A stretch of 64,000 bases of DNA from contig NW_023503293.1 of assembly GCF_014529535.1 (NCBI RefSeq), positions 310,001-374,000 on the forward strand, read 5' to 3'. Source of the stretch: Bradysia coprophila (taxonomy: Eukaryota; Arthropoda; Insecta; Diptera; Sciaridae). A program made the translations under genes and the position numbers. Positions within the stretch are counted from its first letter, which is position 1. The number at the start of each line of letters is the position of its first letter. Below the pieces are notes generated by a model. That model was not told the origin of the DNA. It saw nothing but the letters and a program-made list of their open reading frames with translations, and made no database searches. Of the stretch, positions 47,164 to 59,975 are shown piece after piece.

Positions 47164-50100
47164 TTATTTCTTTGCCGATAATTGTCCTATAAAATTCTCT
47201 ATCTTCGCCACCATAGCCCGATCATTCATTTTCGTTGCATTCATATGCACCGTCCACAAACTCTGTAGATCTTTTTGTTCGAACGCCGCCAACGCAGCAT
47301 CTTCAATCATGCCGGCCCGAATGAACCATTTGATTTTCTTGTGGCTGCTACATTTGGCCAAATACTTCCGAGCCTCCTGGACATTGTTATATTTCAAGCA
47401 CACCTCGACGAACGGTTCATAACCGATCGGACTTTTCTTCGATTTGGAAAATTTGTCCAATTCATCCCATTGGAAGTGGGCAGCGTAGACTTCGATTCGT
47501 AGCCACCAGTACCGACGATCCGGCACTTTGTATTCGCTTTTCATTTTGTCGGCCAGTTTAATATCTCCGATATTTAGAAGTTGCTTTATTGTGTCATGCA
47601 CCGATAGTCCATAGAGTTGTGTCGTTTGCGATGAGTATTTCTCGGCGATGTTTTGTTGCTGTTTCAGTAATTTACGGGCGTCGTCGCACAGCTCTGCTTC
47701 GAGATCTTTGTGTTGCTTCTTGTAAGCATTGGATACGATGGGAAGCGATGAGGCGACATTCGAATTCTAACAATAATTTGAGTTAATGTTACTCGGCTGG
47801 TACTATGTCCACGTTAAACTGAACTCACCTCAATTCCTTCGCGCAATGCAAATTCGGCTTGAGCCAAAAAGTCGTCCTCCTGCATAAATATCTCTTGCAA
47901 CGCCGACTTACTGTACATCGTACAATATTTCTTGTACAAATTCTGTGCCAACGGAATTTTTCGGATGATCATCTGAAAATCGCCCATCTGAGATGTTTCC
48001 TTCAGCTGAAGCAGAACCGTGTACACAAGGTCCGTGTCGCCAGACTGCGTTGCACTGAGCAGGGCTTTTTTACTTTCGCCTAATTTCAGTAGAAGAGGAA
48101 CTTGTAAACTAGACTTTGGTTCCAGTTCGAGAAGCTGAAACAGTTGATGTTAGCTAGAATTGTTGACCAATCGACAGATTACGTCTTACCATAATTGCCA
48201 ATTCTCGTTTACCGACTTCTTCCGCTTTCTTGGCAATGTTACAGAACGAAATGCCTTCAACTTCTGGATTACGGAATTTGAGAGCGATTTTATTTGCCAC
48301 TTCTCTGTCATCTGTGAATGATACAACGTGTGAGATGGCTTCAGTGAGTTAAGTCGCACCGTGATTTGTACTCACTTTTATCATGAATCACCTTGTGGAA
48401 TGCCCAGTGTTCCAATATCCTAGATTCCGGTAATTTCAAATGCTTAGCTATGTGAATGGCCAATCCATAATGCTTACGGAATACTAGACGATCCAGGATC
48501 ACATTTGGCTTCAAATGATGAAATCTGTTTGATTGAAGTAAACAAAAGAGAAGAGCAATTACAAAAATGTCGGTCCCTCAATCCCTTTCACTTACTGTTT
48601 GATTGTTAAAGGAATACCAATTTGACTGTCTCGGATTGCATTCAAAACTCTTAATATTCGACAGATTCGAATATATTCGTCCGGATTGTGGGATGGAATG
48701 AAAGCTTTACCAAAGTACGCGGCCCGAATGAGGCTCTTTTGCGTTGTCGAATCGTATTCGTAGCCAGCGGCTTCTACACATTCATTAACAGCCGACTGTA
48801 AATTGCTTTTTATTGAACACAGATATTCGTCCGATTGGTGGCTTTTCTCCTGCAAACGTGCAAAAAATGTCAAGGTTAGCATTTACCACATAAAAATGCT
48901 TCTATGAACACCTGTTTCTTATATCATCCGTACACAACACATAAATCCGCGTTCTGTACGTGTACTATAAAATACGATGAACATGTGTGTTGTTTACACT
49001 TTCCTGTACAAATGAACAATTCAGTCCGTATACGCTCACTGCAACAAGTCTCTGGTGCTTGTTTACTTCATTAGGCAGTGCAGATAAAGTTAAATTTTGC
49101 ACGGACTATGCGTATTTGACTTTGACCTGTTTTGACATTTTTTGAATGAAACGAAATAGAAACGACTCTGATATGGAGCAAAGATCTGTTGTTGCTACGC
49201 CTTCGACCAGCCATTATATTTACAAGCAATGAACCTAATTCCATCCAATACCGTAAGGTAAAATGGAAACAAGTGGATTCAAAAATTGAGAATAAAATTC
49301 TAACAAAACGTCTCCAACACTTAAAAGATCGTCGTTGGGTCCAGACATCAATATCGTCCAGGTCGTGTACTGTAGTTTTTGGTAAACAGTACGAGAAGTT
49401 TGTAATTTTTTCTTCTTCGAATGCCTTAAACACTGCTCACACGAAGATTTTCGAACTTTTTAGAAGTTTAACCTGTTTCTTATTGTGGGATTAACAATAA
49501 AAATCAAAAACGATTTTGACTACCCCAGTGTGGACCAATTTTTGACCAGTTCGAGCATGAAGCCGTAATTATTTCCTGCAACTTACTCAGAAAATGCTCC
49601 TGAGTCATTTAGTGCCTAGTTTTTAAAAATCGCCGATGGCTTGTTTTCTAGTTGTTCGAAGTTTTCGCAAATTGACTCTTAAAATCTTTGAGTTGAGTTG
49701 GTGGTATGGAATTGTCGATTCGATGTAAAAAAAAAAATGGTTTTCTTTCCCTGAACTAAGGAAACGAAGTGTGTTCCGATACCCTAAACGAAAAAAATGG
49801 TTCAGTTGATCGGTCGTTAACACCAATTGTGCACTAATTTTGGCATATTGCGTTGGATAGATTTCGGTGCACTGAATTATTATTATTTCTGCCGATACAC
49901 TCAAGTAAAAATACCAACAATGAGTACGAAACACCCATCCGTTGGTCCTAAAGAAGTCTGTGGTTCTACTGTAGCCACTTCACATAAAAATTAAAAAGGT
50001 CCGGGACAGATAGTGGTGTAGTAGTTATCTAGGGTGCAGTGAGCTAAAGTAACCACACGATAATAATTGGGTAGAACAGTTGTTCTGGAGTGAAAACTAG

Positions 50101-51430
50101 CAGACAAACTCACCAAATATTTTTTATGAGCCTCGAACAACCAGCTGGACGACTCCTGACTGTTGATTGCGAAAATATTGTTCACACATTTCGGTACTCT
50201 CTGAATCATTTCATGGCAATTATTCGTCAACACACGCACACCATCCATTTCCGGTATCAGAAAAATGGCCGGATCGTAGCTGTACAAATTCGAATCACCA
50301 GCCACACTAATAACGATCAACAGCGATGGATACGTGATGACAATAGCATCGGATGATCGGCAATTTTCCGAATCTAAAATCCAACTAATTTGCAGCAGTC
50401 TCTCCGTTCGCCCGGTATTGAATTCGCAAAATTTCGTTTCCAAATCAGACGTGCCCATCCACACTATCCCATTGTTTGTGTAGAGTGCGATGTAGGCGTG
50501 ATTGTATGAAACGGACATTGCGACAATGCTGCTGTAGTCTTTCTCGAACGAAACGTTTTTCACCGAACACACACTGTCGCCCTGTCGCAATTTGAGCAGT
50601 TCCTTTTCCCTTGCAACTAAGCAAAATGTGTTCCGTTCCTCAGTTATTGTCTCCCAGCATGTTGGATCTACAATTGATTCTGCAAGAGGAAAATATCGGA
50701 AATGAGGGCTGAACGCAGAGCCTATGAAGGTTTTTAAGATACAAACTTGGCATTGATGGCAGTTGTCGATTCTTTGGCTCCTTGATGCTGTTGATCAAAA
50801 ATATACGAAAATTTGTGGTCATTAGAGCAACTCCCGTTCCGGCAGGACTGCTGAATATTCTAACATCAATAACTTTTGTGTCTTTCGCTTCTTGGCCCAT
50901 ACTGAAAGTGTGTTGATAGTTTCCGAACATATCATAGATTGACACCAATCCATCGTCCTGTACACAAATCAATTCTTCATTGTCCGACCACCCCATAGCA
51001 AGCAACAAGCCGCTGTTCCACTGAAACGTAGACAAAGAACATTTTTAAGATCTTTTATCCATACACCTGACACCGATCGTTCTCACTGTAATGGTTCCCA
51101 GCAAAATACCGGACGCAGTAAATATCCTCACGACTGGCTTCACGGAACCCGTAATCTTTGCTAGTTTCTTAGGATCACGAACAATGGCCATTGGGCCACC
51201 GTATGGAGCTGCACATACCATCATGTGTTCCAGTTCGGTGTCCAGAGGCCATTCCATTGAGTACAGCTCATATTTCCTGCGGAAAGTTATTGTTTATCAT
51301 GTATTGGTATCACGCCCAAAACAAAGTCACAATTGGACGGACAAGTTGATAATTTAATCCAAAATAGTTACCTGTAAGTGATTCCCGGATGGAGAGTGAA
51401 CCAGTCTCCGGTATTGTATTGAATAGGCAT
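47164..51430 (-). CDS. Vps16A: Vacuolar protein sorting-associated protein 16 (Vps16A)
   Basis: Core subunit of the HOPS/CORVET tethering complexes, which binds Vps33 and acts in endosome-lysosome and autophagosome-lysosome fusion. Nine exons on the complementary strand: 51430-51372, 51276-51087, 51020-50747, 50679-50114, 48849-48596, 48524-48376, 48311-48190, 48134-47829, 47766-47164. All phases agree, giving 840 aa (human 839). The N-terminal beta-propeller half holds RKYELYSMEWPL, APYGGPMA, WSDNEELICVQDDG and YIALYTNNGIVWMG. The C-terminal alpha-solenoid holds KSLIRAAYFGKAF, LDRLVFRKHYGLAI, SGDTDLVYTVLL, PDRRYWWL and the highly conserved FSKSKKSPIGYEPFVE. The start MPIQYNTGDWF is chosen by homology. 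Exon 4-5 intron is 1.26 kb; the others are short. It is divergent from UBIAD1, starts 1.9 kb apart. Confidence 0.96.
48850..50113. other. Large Vps16A intron 4
   Basis: 1264 bp against 60-100 bp for the other introns. It contains several open frames of about 100 codons without recognisable content, and a segment (CTGAGTCATTTAGTGCCT near 49601) that also occurs near 38397 in a JAZF1 intron. It has probably been expanded by decayed repeat insertion. Confidence 0.5.
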
Positions 51431-51885
51431 TTTATTTCGTCAATAAATTCCAATTTGTGTTTTTTGTTTTTCTTTTGCACAAAACTCTTCTTCAATGAAA
51501 TTTGTGAATCATCGATACTGATCTTTAGTACCATATGTAATGCACTGACACATGACTTTTGATTCGAACTTCACCACTTTCAGTGATAGAGCTAATAGAG
51601 TCAGATTGTTTCTTTGAGATGATTTGCTGCTGCCCGTCAAAATCAATTATTTTTTAGTAATTTAGTAGTCACAATAGAGTGAAACAACAGATTCTCATAT
51701 AATTGGTAAGACTGTTGTGAATTTATAAGTAGGCTACAGTCCCTCTTTCTCCCGAAGCTGATACGGCTGCATAGCACGCCCGTGGTAGCAGTAAAAGACT
51801 TAGAGAAAAATTCAATTGGCAATGACTGTAATTTCAGTAAATAAAATCCCATTTAGTGTTGACGGAGAGCGAAAACCAGTTACAT

Positions 51886-52174
51886 TTAATAGGCTACTTC
51901 GCCGAATGGAACGCACTCACTAGCCATGGGGTAAACCAATGAAAGTGTAAAACAGGTATGGTCGATCGTTCGGCCGGAGGACATAAAAATTTGATTTACG
52001 CACTCAAACACACTCATTTTCATATTATTTTGACATAATATATGAATGTGTTTAAGGTGAATTTGCCGATCGGCCATACCTGTTCTGTACTTTCATTGGG
52101 GTAAACAACCATTTGACTGAGTGCGAAGCAACAGAGATATATCAAAATATCCATTCGGCGAAGTAGCCTATTAA
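51886..52174. mobile_element. 281-bp MITE with TTAA target duplications
   Basis: The element 51890-52170 begins TAGGCTACTTCGCCGAATGG and ends with the exact inverted copy. Inward, both arms share GGGGTAAAC, CAATGAAAGT and ACAGGTATGG in inverted order. TTAA flanks both sides (51886-51889 and 52171-52174). It lies between the divergent Vps16A and UBIAD1 genes. The target site is piggyBac-like, although the tip sequence is not the usual CCC. Confidence 0.8.
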
Positions 52175-53361
52175 TCTTGAGGCAGCTTTCAAAAATTCTT
52201 GAATGAATAGAAAACATTTTGCCGTATGATTCACATATTTGTTAAAATCTCTGGTCAGAAATCGCTATGGGTGAACACTATCATAGACTGTTATGATCAG
52301 AGCGAGAGCTATGAGGACCAGTTAATTATAACATGAAGTGAAGTAACTACTTGTCATTGAATATTTTCATATAAATTTTTCAGCTTCATGAAAATGACGC
52401 TACGTTAGAAAGACCTCAGCACTTTCCATTTTGAATTTCGACCGCACTTACGGCGTGAATTTGACAGCTACACCTCCAGCGAAAACTGACCTATAGTGAT
52501 CCCAACTCACAAAACTGGTCTCTGTCTGGATTTCAACAGTTTATTAGTCAGACCCATAGACCAACACGACTCATAGTAATTCTTTAATCGAAATGCAGTC
52601 AAGAAACGTTTGCTTTGTTATTTTGAAAATAGATTTATCGTTTGTATATGTGGTCCCTTTATTATAAAACAGCTCATTTTGAGGAAAACTCCCTAACTGC
52701 TAAGATTACTTCTTGGTCACATCACAGATCATAACTGGCCATTTAGAGAGCGACGTATTGTCAAAATTGGCATTAGAACAAAAGAATTCTGCCATTGGCC
52801 AGTAAGATATGTGTTTTAGAAATTTTTAAATCTTTCCGGCATTTTTTCTTTTTGTTTATACTTCACACCGCTCACACCGTTCACACTGTAGTTTCAATTT
52901 TTTTGACAGTTTAATGCAGCGCAAAACTGTTATTACGCTACGTATACGCTAATCGAAACCATCGAAACACAATGTCACTATGCCAAGCGCAACAACTACT
53001 GTCAACTAAACATCAAACTAATACTAAACACATCAAACCATCAATGAAATAATATGTGACGTGTACGTACAGTTAAAAATTTAAATTTTAATGTTGAACG
53101 TATCGCCATTAAAATTAAACTTTAAATTAAAGTGAATCCGGATAATAATTGCTCGGACTTAAGTGATGCTCAAGTATTAGGTTTTCATTAAAAAGTGACA
53201 AAAGTCAGATTTTTCAGTGTTGACACATCTAACCTAAAAAAATATTCAGAAAACTTTGAAACCAAAATCATTTGTTTCCAAAAATAAAAACTTTTTATTT
53301 GAACTCGTACAAGAGACTGTGTGTGGTGGATGTGTACGTGTGATATTTGTGTTCTACAACA
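52175..53361. other. Upstream region and 5' UTR of UBIAD1
   Basis: No gene or repeat recognised. The last few hundred bases (AAAGTGAATCC, GTGTGTGG) probably include the UBIAD1 promoter and leader, but no start site can be fixed. Confidence 0.4.
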
Positions 53362-54418
53362 ATGACAACGAATGCAGAGGAGTCGTCTATGATAAAGCCG
53401 CATCAAAATATGAATGGAAAAGGTAAGGTTAAGGAATCGTCATCAGCTGCTTTAATGAAAATCAAAACATATTTGCTGGCCCTACGACCATGGTCATTAT
53501 CGGCCAGTTTGGTGCCGACAATTTTAGGATCGGCTATTGCATACCGATCGGTCGGCATGAACGAATTCAATTTCGTTATATTTATTTTGACAATCTTCAC
53601 CGTCATCTGCGTACACGGAGCCGGAAATGTAGTCAATACTTACTATGATTTCGTCAAAGGCATTGACAATCGAAAATCCGATGATCGGACGCTGGTCGAC
53701 GACATTCTATCGAAAGACGAGGTACTGATACACGACAGTCTCTCCGATTCCCACATTAATTCTCTAAATCCAAATTCTGTAGGTCACGCAACTGGGAGCT
53801 ATTTTATACGCAGCTGGATGTGTTGGCTTCATTCCTCTATTCATCTTAAGTCCAGCACGAATGGAGCACCTTGCGTTCGTCTACTTTGGCGGATTATCAT
53901 CGAGCTTTCTGTACACCGGTGGCATAGGTTTCAAGTACATTGCCCTCGGCGATGTATTAGTGCTGGTCATATTCGGACCGATTTCCGTTCTGTTTGCATT
54001 TATGTCACAGACCGGCCGACTGGAATGGATGACAATCTACTATGCCATTCCGTTGGCACTGAACACGGAGGCTATACTACACAGTAACAATACTCGTGAC
54101 GCTGAAAACGATAAAAAGGCCGGCATCGTCACGCTGGCTATTTTGATCGGCAGAACTGCATCGCACGTCCTCTATGCAATACTGATGTTTACGCCGTACA
54201 GCGTGTTTGTCGTTATCAGTGTGAAGTATTCGTATTGGTTCTTTTTGCCACTAGTTACACTACCGCAGGCATTCAAAATTGAGAAACAATTTCGCAGCGA
54301 AACGACACTGCAAAGTGTGCCGAAGAAGACAGCCAAATTGAATTTATTTTTCGGCGCTTTATATGTTGTGGCGTGTTTTTGCGCCCCAAATTTACCGTTC
54401 ATAGCGCAGAGGTATTAG
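53362..54418 (+). CDS. heix: UbiA prenyltransferase domain-containing protein 1
   Basis: Orthologue of human UBIAD1 and Drosophila heixuedian, a polytopic membrane prenyltransferase that attaches geranylgeranyl groups in menaquinone-4/CoQ synthesis. Exons 53362-53721 and 53783-54418, separated by a 61-bp GT-AG intron, give 331 aa (human 338). Ignoring the intron leaves the reading frame open into a wrong frame, so the splice matters. The first Asp motif is NTYYD (92-96) and the second lies in NNTRDAEND (D226, D230). Conserved flanks [18 protein letters not shown] and [10 protein letters not shown] are present, with about eight hydrophobic segments. The ATG at 53362 follows CAACA. The N-terminal ~30 residues are polar and variable, as in the family. 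Confidence 0.96.
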
Positions 54419-55474
54419 TGTGTGATCGTAATGAAAAAAACAAAAAAAACAAATGAAAGATGAAAAACACAAAACAAATTGAATGCTAGTAACCGAACGC
54501 AATTTATTATTATTTTTTCGCTTTAGTTTATTTATTTATTTATACACACAAAAGAAAGAACTCGATTTTTGTTTTGCATTATCATGTTACGTGCTTATAT
54601 ATGTTGGCTAAAAACTTAACTTAACAAAAGATACGAATGAACTTTACTTAATCGAAGAGGTCAATACTTAAGTGATGGATTAAAAACAAACAAACAAACA
54701 TCGGCTGTTGCAATGTAACAGACTAACGTTATCCCTTCGGAATTTTGAATCTTTTAAGTAATTATGTTTATACCAATGCCCTCACCCGGTGGAATTGTAT
54801 GTTCAATAAGACGGCGCCCCTTAAAAACGCAAATACGAGTGGCACGGGCAGTCCTGAACTTAATGCTCAAACGTCCATTAACAGATCCGGACTGGCCATA
54901 CTGGAACTTCGGGTGATTCCCGAAAGGGTTTTTGTATGAAATTTGTTTTGAAATTTTAAGGCTTTTTACAAATGATTTGTATGTAGCCCCAGTGCCAGTC
55001 CGACCCTGTCCATTTATATGTACAATATTACAATATTAGTACAATATTAAATTAAATTAAAATATTATAGATTAATTACATGGAATCGGATTGCGTGCTT
55101 TTCGGTTATTTACGACTATAATCGTATTCTGTACGGTTGCATCCGATGCATCCGCAATTATTTAGATATGTCGATCGAAAAGTAAATCTAAAATGTTGTA
55201 ATCTCAATGTTTCGTTAATCTACTTAGGAATTGTAAGCACATGATTTTCTGTGTGAACAATTCTTCCATTGTTCTGATTCAAAAACAATTAACCAAATTG
55301 ACTCACAGAGATCAATGGAGTCGTGTGTGATTAATTGTTGTTTGCGTATTTACAGCCGTTATCTCTCTGGTTTTCTTTTTCAATCGTTTTACTGTGCGCG
55401 CAGCACCAATCGCACATATGTGAACGTTCTTATTTTTATGGTGAGTCTAAACACCCGTCTAGAATTCCAATGAT
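54419..55474. other. UBIAD1 3' side and intergenic DNA
   Basis: No gene. A 64-codon open frame at 54745-54939 lies in GC-richer sequence (GACGGCGCCCC, CCGGACTGGCC) with a weak inverted partner near 54990 (CCAGTCCG), possibly a repeat remnant. Confidence 0.4.
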
Positions 55475-55768
55475 ATTCCAATTAGAGGTGTGCGCCGGCG
55501 ATTAGAAACCGATTTGTAGGCTGCCGTTTCGAATCACACAATGTACGGTGAAGACGATTTTCCGTGAAAAGGCTTCTGAGAAAGGTTTTAAAGTAGCGCC
55601 GATCTAATTCTAATCAAAATTCTTTTGGTGACCTATTCAAGAAATATCATCTTTGAATATTGTTTAATCAATTATCACCTGCACGTTTCTGTGTAACATT
55701 GTATGATCCGAAACTTCAGCTTTAACCTACAAATCGGTTTAAATGCTCGAAATACCTCTAATTCCAAT
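55475..55768. mobile_element. 278-bp hAT-type MITE with perfect 8-bp target duplication
   Basis: The element 55483-55760 begins TAGAGGTGTGCGCCGG, close to the hAT tip TAG/CAGRGGTGTGC, and ends ATACCTCTA. The arms share AAACCGATTTGTAGG and a TTTCG-ATCA-ACAATGT block in inverted orientation. ATTCCAAT is repeated exactly on both sides (55475-55482 and 55761-55768). Non-coding. Confidence 0.88.
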
Positions 55769-58700
55769 ATATTCACACACAAAATTGATATGGGAAAATT
55801 GGGCTGTAACTGTGTGAATATAGCTGTAATGAATTCATTGGCGAACTAGATTGATAGAAAAAAAAAATGCTTTGCAACATTTCGGGCATTACATTCCGTG
55901 TAACACTAATAAGATTAGTGTAAAATCACAACAAATCTGTGAACAGAATCTGGACAAAAAAATCAATGACCCAACTAAACTGAGAGCGATGTGTTGAGTC
56001 GGTCAAGTTCACGATCTCATCCAAAGTGAACGTTTCAATAATTTCAAGAAAAAGAAATTTAAACGAATTGATCGACAGAGGGAATATTTGGCCTCGTGAT
56101 CTTACAAACAGTGGAACTGTTTGTAACTCTTTACGAAAGAGTCTTTTGTAGGGGATATGCAGACGGGAATTTTTCGAACCAATAGCTCTTTTGTGTATGC
56201 TTTACGTCTAGTGATTCGTTGAAAGAATTTTTGGTGATCTAAGATTCCCGAGAAATTTGTTACTGAAAAATATGGCATGATCCTCGTGAGGACCTCGATA
56301 GATAAATTGGGGGAGGGATACAAATTGGGAATTAAATTAGGATTGCTACAGACTCCAGGTTTCTCCCGGAATTCTGCAGAATTTCTGCAGGGCGATTATT
56401 TTGACTATTTGATAATTTTCGTTGTTAAGATGACTTGATAAGAATTAAATAATTTCTATTTTCATTTCATTTTGTTCATTTTTTTCCATACTTTTTTTTT
56501 GTATATCCAGAGCTTCCATGATACCATTTATACCACGAAAACACCTTAGTTTTTCGTCTATTTTTAGAATATACTATAACTTCACAACTCAAACAAAAGC
56601 AATCTCGTTTCCGTCTTCAATGTTACTTTTTAAATAAATATCGCCTCTTTATGCATAACCACATTCTCAGAAACGATATTTTTACAGCTAAAATGTAAAA
56701 TACTCTTCTTGATCTTTGAACCTGTTAAACAATGTGTATTCTCTGTCAAACAAACGACCTTAATAATTATTTTTTTTTGCTCGCGATGATATAATGAAGG
56801 AAATTTATTTCAGCAATCCGGTAGGTAACCGTTGATATAACCGATGCGGTGCGTGTTTCACAATCTCATTTTAGAAAAATTAGAAAAATATTGAAATTAT
56901 GACCCTATCACAGGATACAGTCCCATCAAGTTTAGAAAAGGTACCGTTCCGGTTATGTTCCATTTTGCCGGTTAGTTCCGTATTAGTGATTTAGATAGGA
57001 ACTCTTTTACGATTCGAGAATTTCAGAAATTGCTGTCATAATTATTGGTTGTATGACACAGTGACCCCCGTGAATAAAAACAATTTATTTGTATTATAAG
57101 TAACTCATTCACGGAATCGTTTAAAACGTTCATATTTTTCCCATTTTCGCTCATTTTTGTTGTTAAGTAAGTTGCTGTAAACGATAGAGTCGGGCTAATT
57201 TTACTCGGAAAATGTTTGTTCCTTATCACTTTATCCGGAGTAGGATGCTGAACGTTTTATGAGACTATATCAGTGAAAAGATTAATGTTTTTAATAAAAA
57301 CAAAATTTTAAATCGCGCAGGATACGGTTAATTCGATTTTTGACCTGATCTGAACATGACAATCGAAAACCTGACCTGACCTGAATTCGATCTGATCTGA
57401 CCTGATAACTTTCGAATTTATCCTGACTTCACCTGATTCATTTGCATAAAAAAATTGTGTTTTTCGTCCCGTCGTTTCATTGGGGATATTTGAATAATCA
57501 AAAGTAGCACATTTGTCACGATATTGTTGTAACAATTTGCCAAACAAGTCAGGTCAGATTTTCGATTTTCAGATTCAGGTCCATTCAGGTCCATTTCAAG
57601 TTGACCTGATGTGTGTTCCATATAATTTCTCGAATATTATTATAGACGTTATGACGGAGATAATTAGAGATAAGCATTTGGTTAATGAGGTTTCGCCGAA
57701 TTTGTAATGGATTTCTTCGTTCGATGGTTAAAAGATAAAACGTTTGCGTTCTTAAAACTGTACAGTCTGCGCATGTATTTAGCGGAAAATTTATTTGTCT
57801 GTATGAGCAGCGCAGTAACATTTCTTTTTCCTCAGGGATCCCCGGGTATTGATTTAATTATTTAAATAATTTCATTTTTATTTCTATAAAAACTTTTTTT
57901 ATTTCCTACACAAGAGAAAATGTAAACAAAATATTTATTTGAAACGATTCCTCAATTAAATTGTAGTTGTCCTTGATGTCGACGAAAAATATGAAAAGTT
58001 TTATATTTATAAAAAAAAATGGGAAAAATCATTAATTAGATTTATAAATATTATAATGAACGAAAAGATGAGATGTTAATCAATTTCTTAATTTATTTTC
58101 TAAGAAAAGAAAAACAAAAAAAAAACTCTCAATAAAATTTACATAAAATTTGTTCGTGTAATGAACAAGAGTAAGTACACTTTATATAAATTTTAGCTTT
58201 TAATAAATTTTCTCAGAATAATCTAAAAATAAAAGAAAATGTTATTTAAGCTAGAGAAATGGAAAAAAAGTATTTTGTACAATATGATATAGTAAAATAA
58301 ATTCAACAATAAATAAATCAAAAAACACATTTCAATGATAACAAAAAAGGTAAAACATTCGAGCAAAGCACTTCAAACAAAAGTGATCGTAGGTGTCAGC
58401 TGCCCAGGGAATGTAACCGCAAAATTTAAAACCGGGAAAAACCGAGTTCGTCATTTATTCTTCTGCCCGCACGAAGTACTCTGAGCTGAAATAGTAGACT
58501 ACATTGAATGCGACGGAAAGCATTGAGGGATCAATTTGTGATACTTGCGAACTCACTCGTGTGTTTTCGAGCAACACGGTTTGGAAACTGCTATTTTGAT
58601 AAGTGTAGTGATATGGTGGATATGGTACCATTTTGGAAGGCTTGTCAGTTTTCCATATATTTACGGAAGTATTGAGCAATTATTTTAATGAAATTAAATT

Positions 58701-58917
58701 CTCAGATATTCCCTAATTTTTCTATCACTTTTGATCTTTTTCTCTAATACATCGAAGTTTCTTTTGTTGTTTTTACGGTCTCTATACCTTTCTTTGAGCT
58801 GAATTGATTTTTACAAGATGAACAGAAACCACAATTCGGGAGCTTTAAGGAATAAATATAATGTTTGTTAACCAAAAGAATTGGTACTTTTCTTGATTGT
58901 AAAAATGAGGAATTGCA
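55769..58917. other. Intergenic, no gene seen
   Basis: A+T-rich. The only structure noted is the CTGACCTGA inverted cluster at 57330-57610. The segment 57860-58330 is almost pure A/T. Confidence 0.4.
57330..57610. repeat. Inverted cluster of CTGACCTGA motifs
   Basis: The left side (57345-57435) holds runs such as CCTGACCTGACCTGAATTCG and GATCTGATCTGACCTGA. The right side (57548-57606) holds the inverted forms TCAGGTCAG and TTCAGGTCCATTCAGGTCC. The centre is about 110 bp. It resembles a hairpin element with degenerate tandem ends. Confidence 0.55.
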
Positions 58918-59019
58918 TGTTGAAAGTTACTCAATTTATCGATCCAAAAAGCTTTTACGACAGAAGGCATAAACACTTTTTAGTCGCATTTGGATCGATA
59001 AATTGAGTAACTTTCAACA
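58918..59019. repeat. 102-bp hairpin with perfect 31-bp arms
   Basis: TGTTGAAAGTTACTCAATTT through GATCCAAA (58918-58948) pairs without mismatch with 58989-59019. The loop is 40 bases. Either a very small MITE or a structured transcript; no target duplication seen. Confidence 0.75.
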
Positions 59020-59975
59020 AATAATAAATTTAATATTGAGCCCACAACGTTTATTCAATCGTGCTACTCGGCAGTAGAATGTTAGGTGATAATTTTTGCA
59101 TGGAATCGAAGTAAAAACCGATTTTCATATTTCAACTTTTGGAATTATTGTGGTTCCCAAAGTTCCACCAACCACATGGTCCTCCATCTGCCCAAGTTCT
59201 AGAATTCGAGTAATTCGAAAAATTCATAAGGGTTTTCTTGGGTTCCCTTCTCTCTTGGCTTCCCAAAATTCTAAACGGTTCACCATCTTCCTAGAACTAA
59301 AACTTTAGAAATTTGAAGGACTTGAGAGGTTTTTGGGGCCCTTTGATTTTTAGTATTATTGAGGTGTTTGTGTGTTGGCTCCTAAAATTGCAGCATCACA
59401 TAGTACACCATTTTTCTAGTTCAAGGCCTGTCGGTTTTTCAATGATTAGTGAGGTTTTTTGGGTTCACTTTTATCCCTGTGGATAAATTTTGTTTTATTT
59501 GAGAGTTACTTCGTCCGGGTTTCGGAATTCCGTACTAGGTTTTCAGATGAGGTAGTAGTCACGGGTTCGAACGGGTATGCACATTCTCCTCTTCTTTATT
59601 AGTCCATATTAATCCATATTATAAGGTTTGAAACACAGATGCATAGTACAAGCTGACGGAAGTTATATATCATTCGTGAGAGCGTCCTCAATGATCGCCA
59701 ATAAAACTGGCCAACAAAAACTTTTCGATCACGCTTCGAGAAACAATTAAAAGAAAAAAGCGTTGAGCAATACATACGACGGGTTCAATAGTTTAATTTT
59801 GAATATTATAAGAAATTACAAACATTTTCGTGTGCCACAGTAAAAATATCCAAATCTACCATGCAACCGTTAATCCTATTTTTTTCTATAAACCTAAAAA
59901 AATGGCAGTTACAATGGAAATGACGTTCCTATATTATTTCACGCTTTTTGTAAGTTGTATCGCAAAACCGTCGAT
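59020..59975. other. 3' side of the KIAA1549-like gene
   Basis: Probably includes the 3' UTR of the gene on the complementary strand. GGGTTCGAAC near 59567 looks like a B box but no tRNA can be folded around it. Confidence 0.35.

Noticed and set aside
53722-54087. Continuation of the UBIAD1 first frame past 53721
   Set aside because: The residues lose all similarity at 53722 and the correct frame resumes at 53783. A 61-bp GT-AG intron explains this better than a frameshift.
59560-59590. tRNA gene suggested by GGGTTCGAAC
   Set aside because: No A box or acceptor and anticodon stems can be placed at the right distance.
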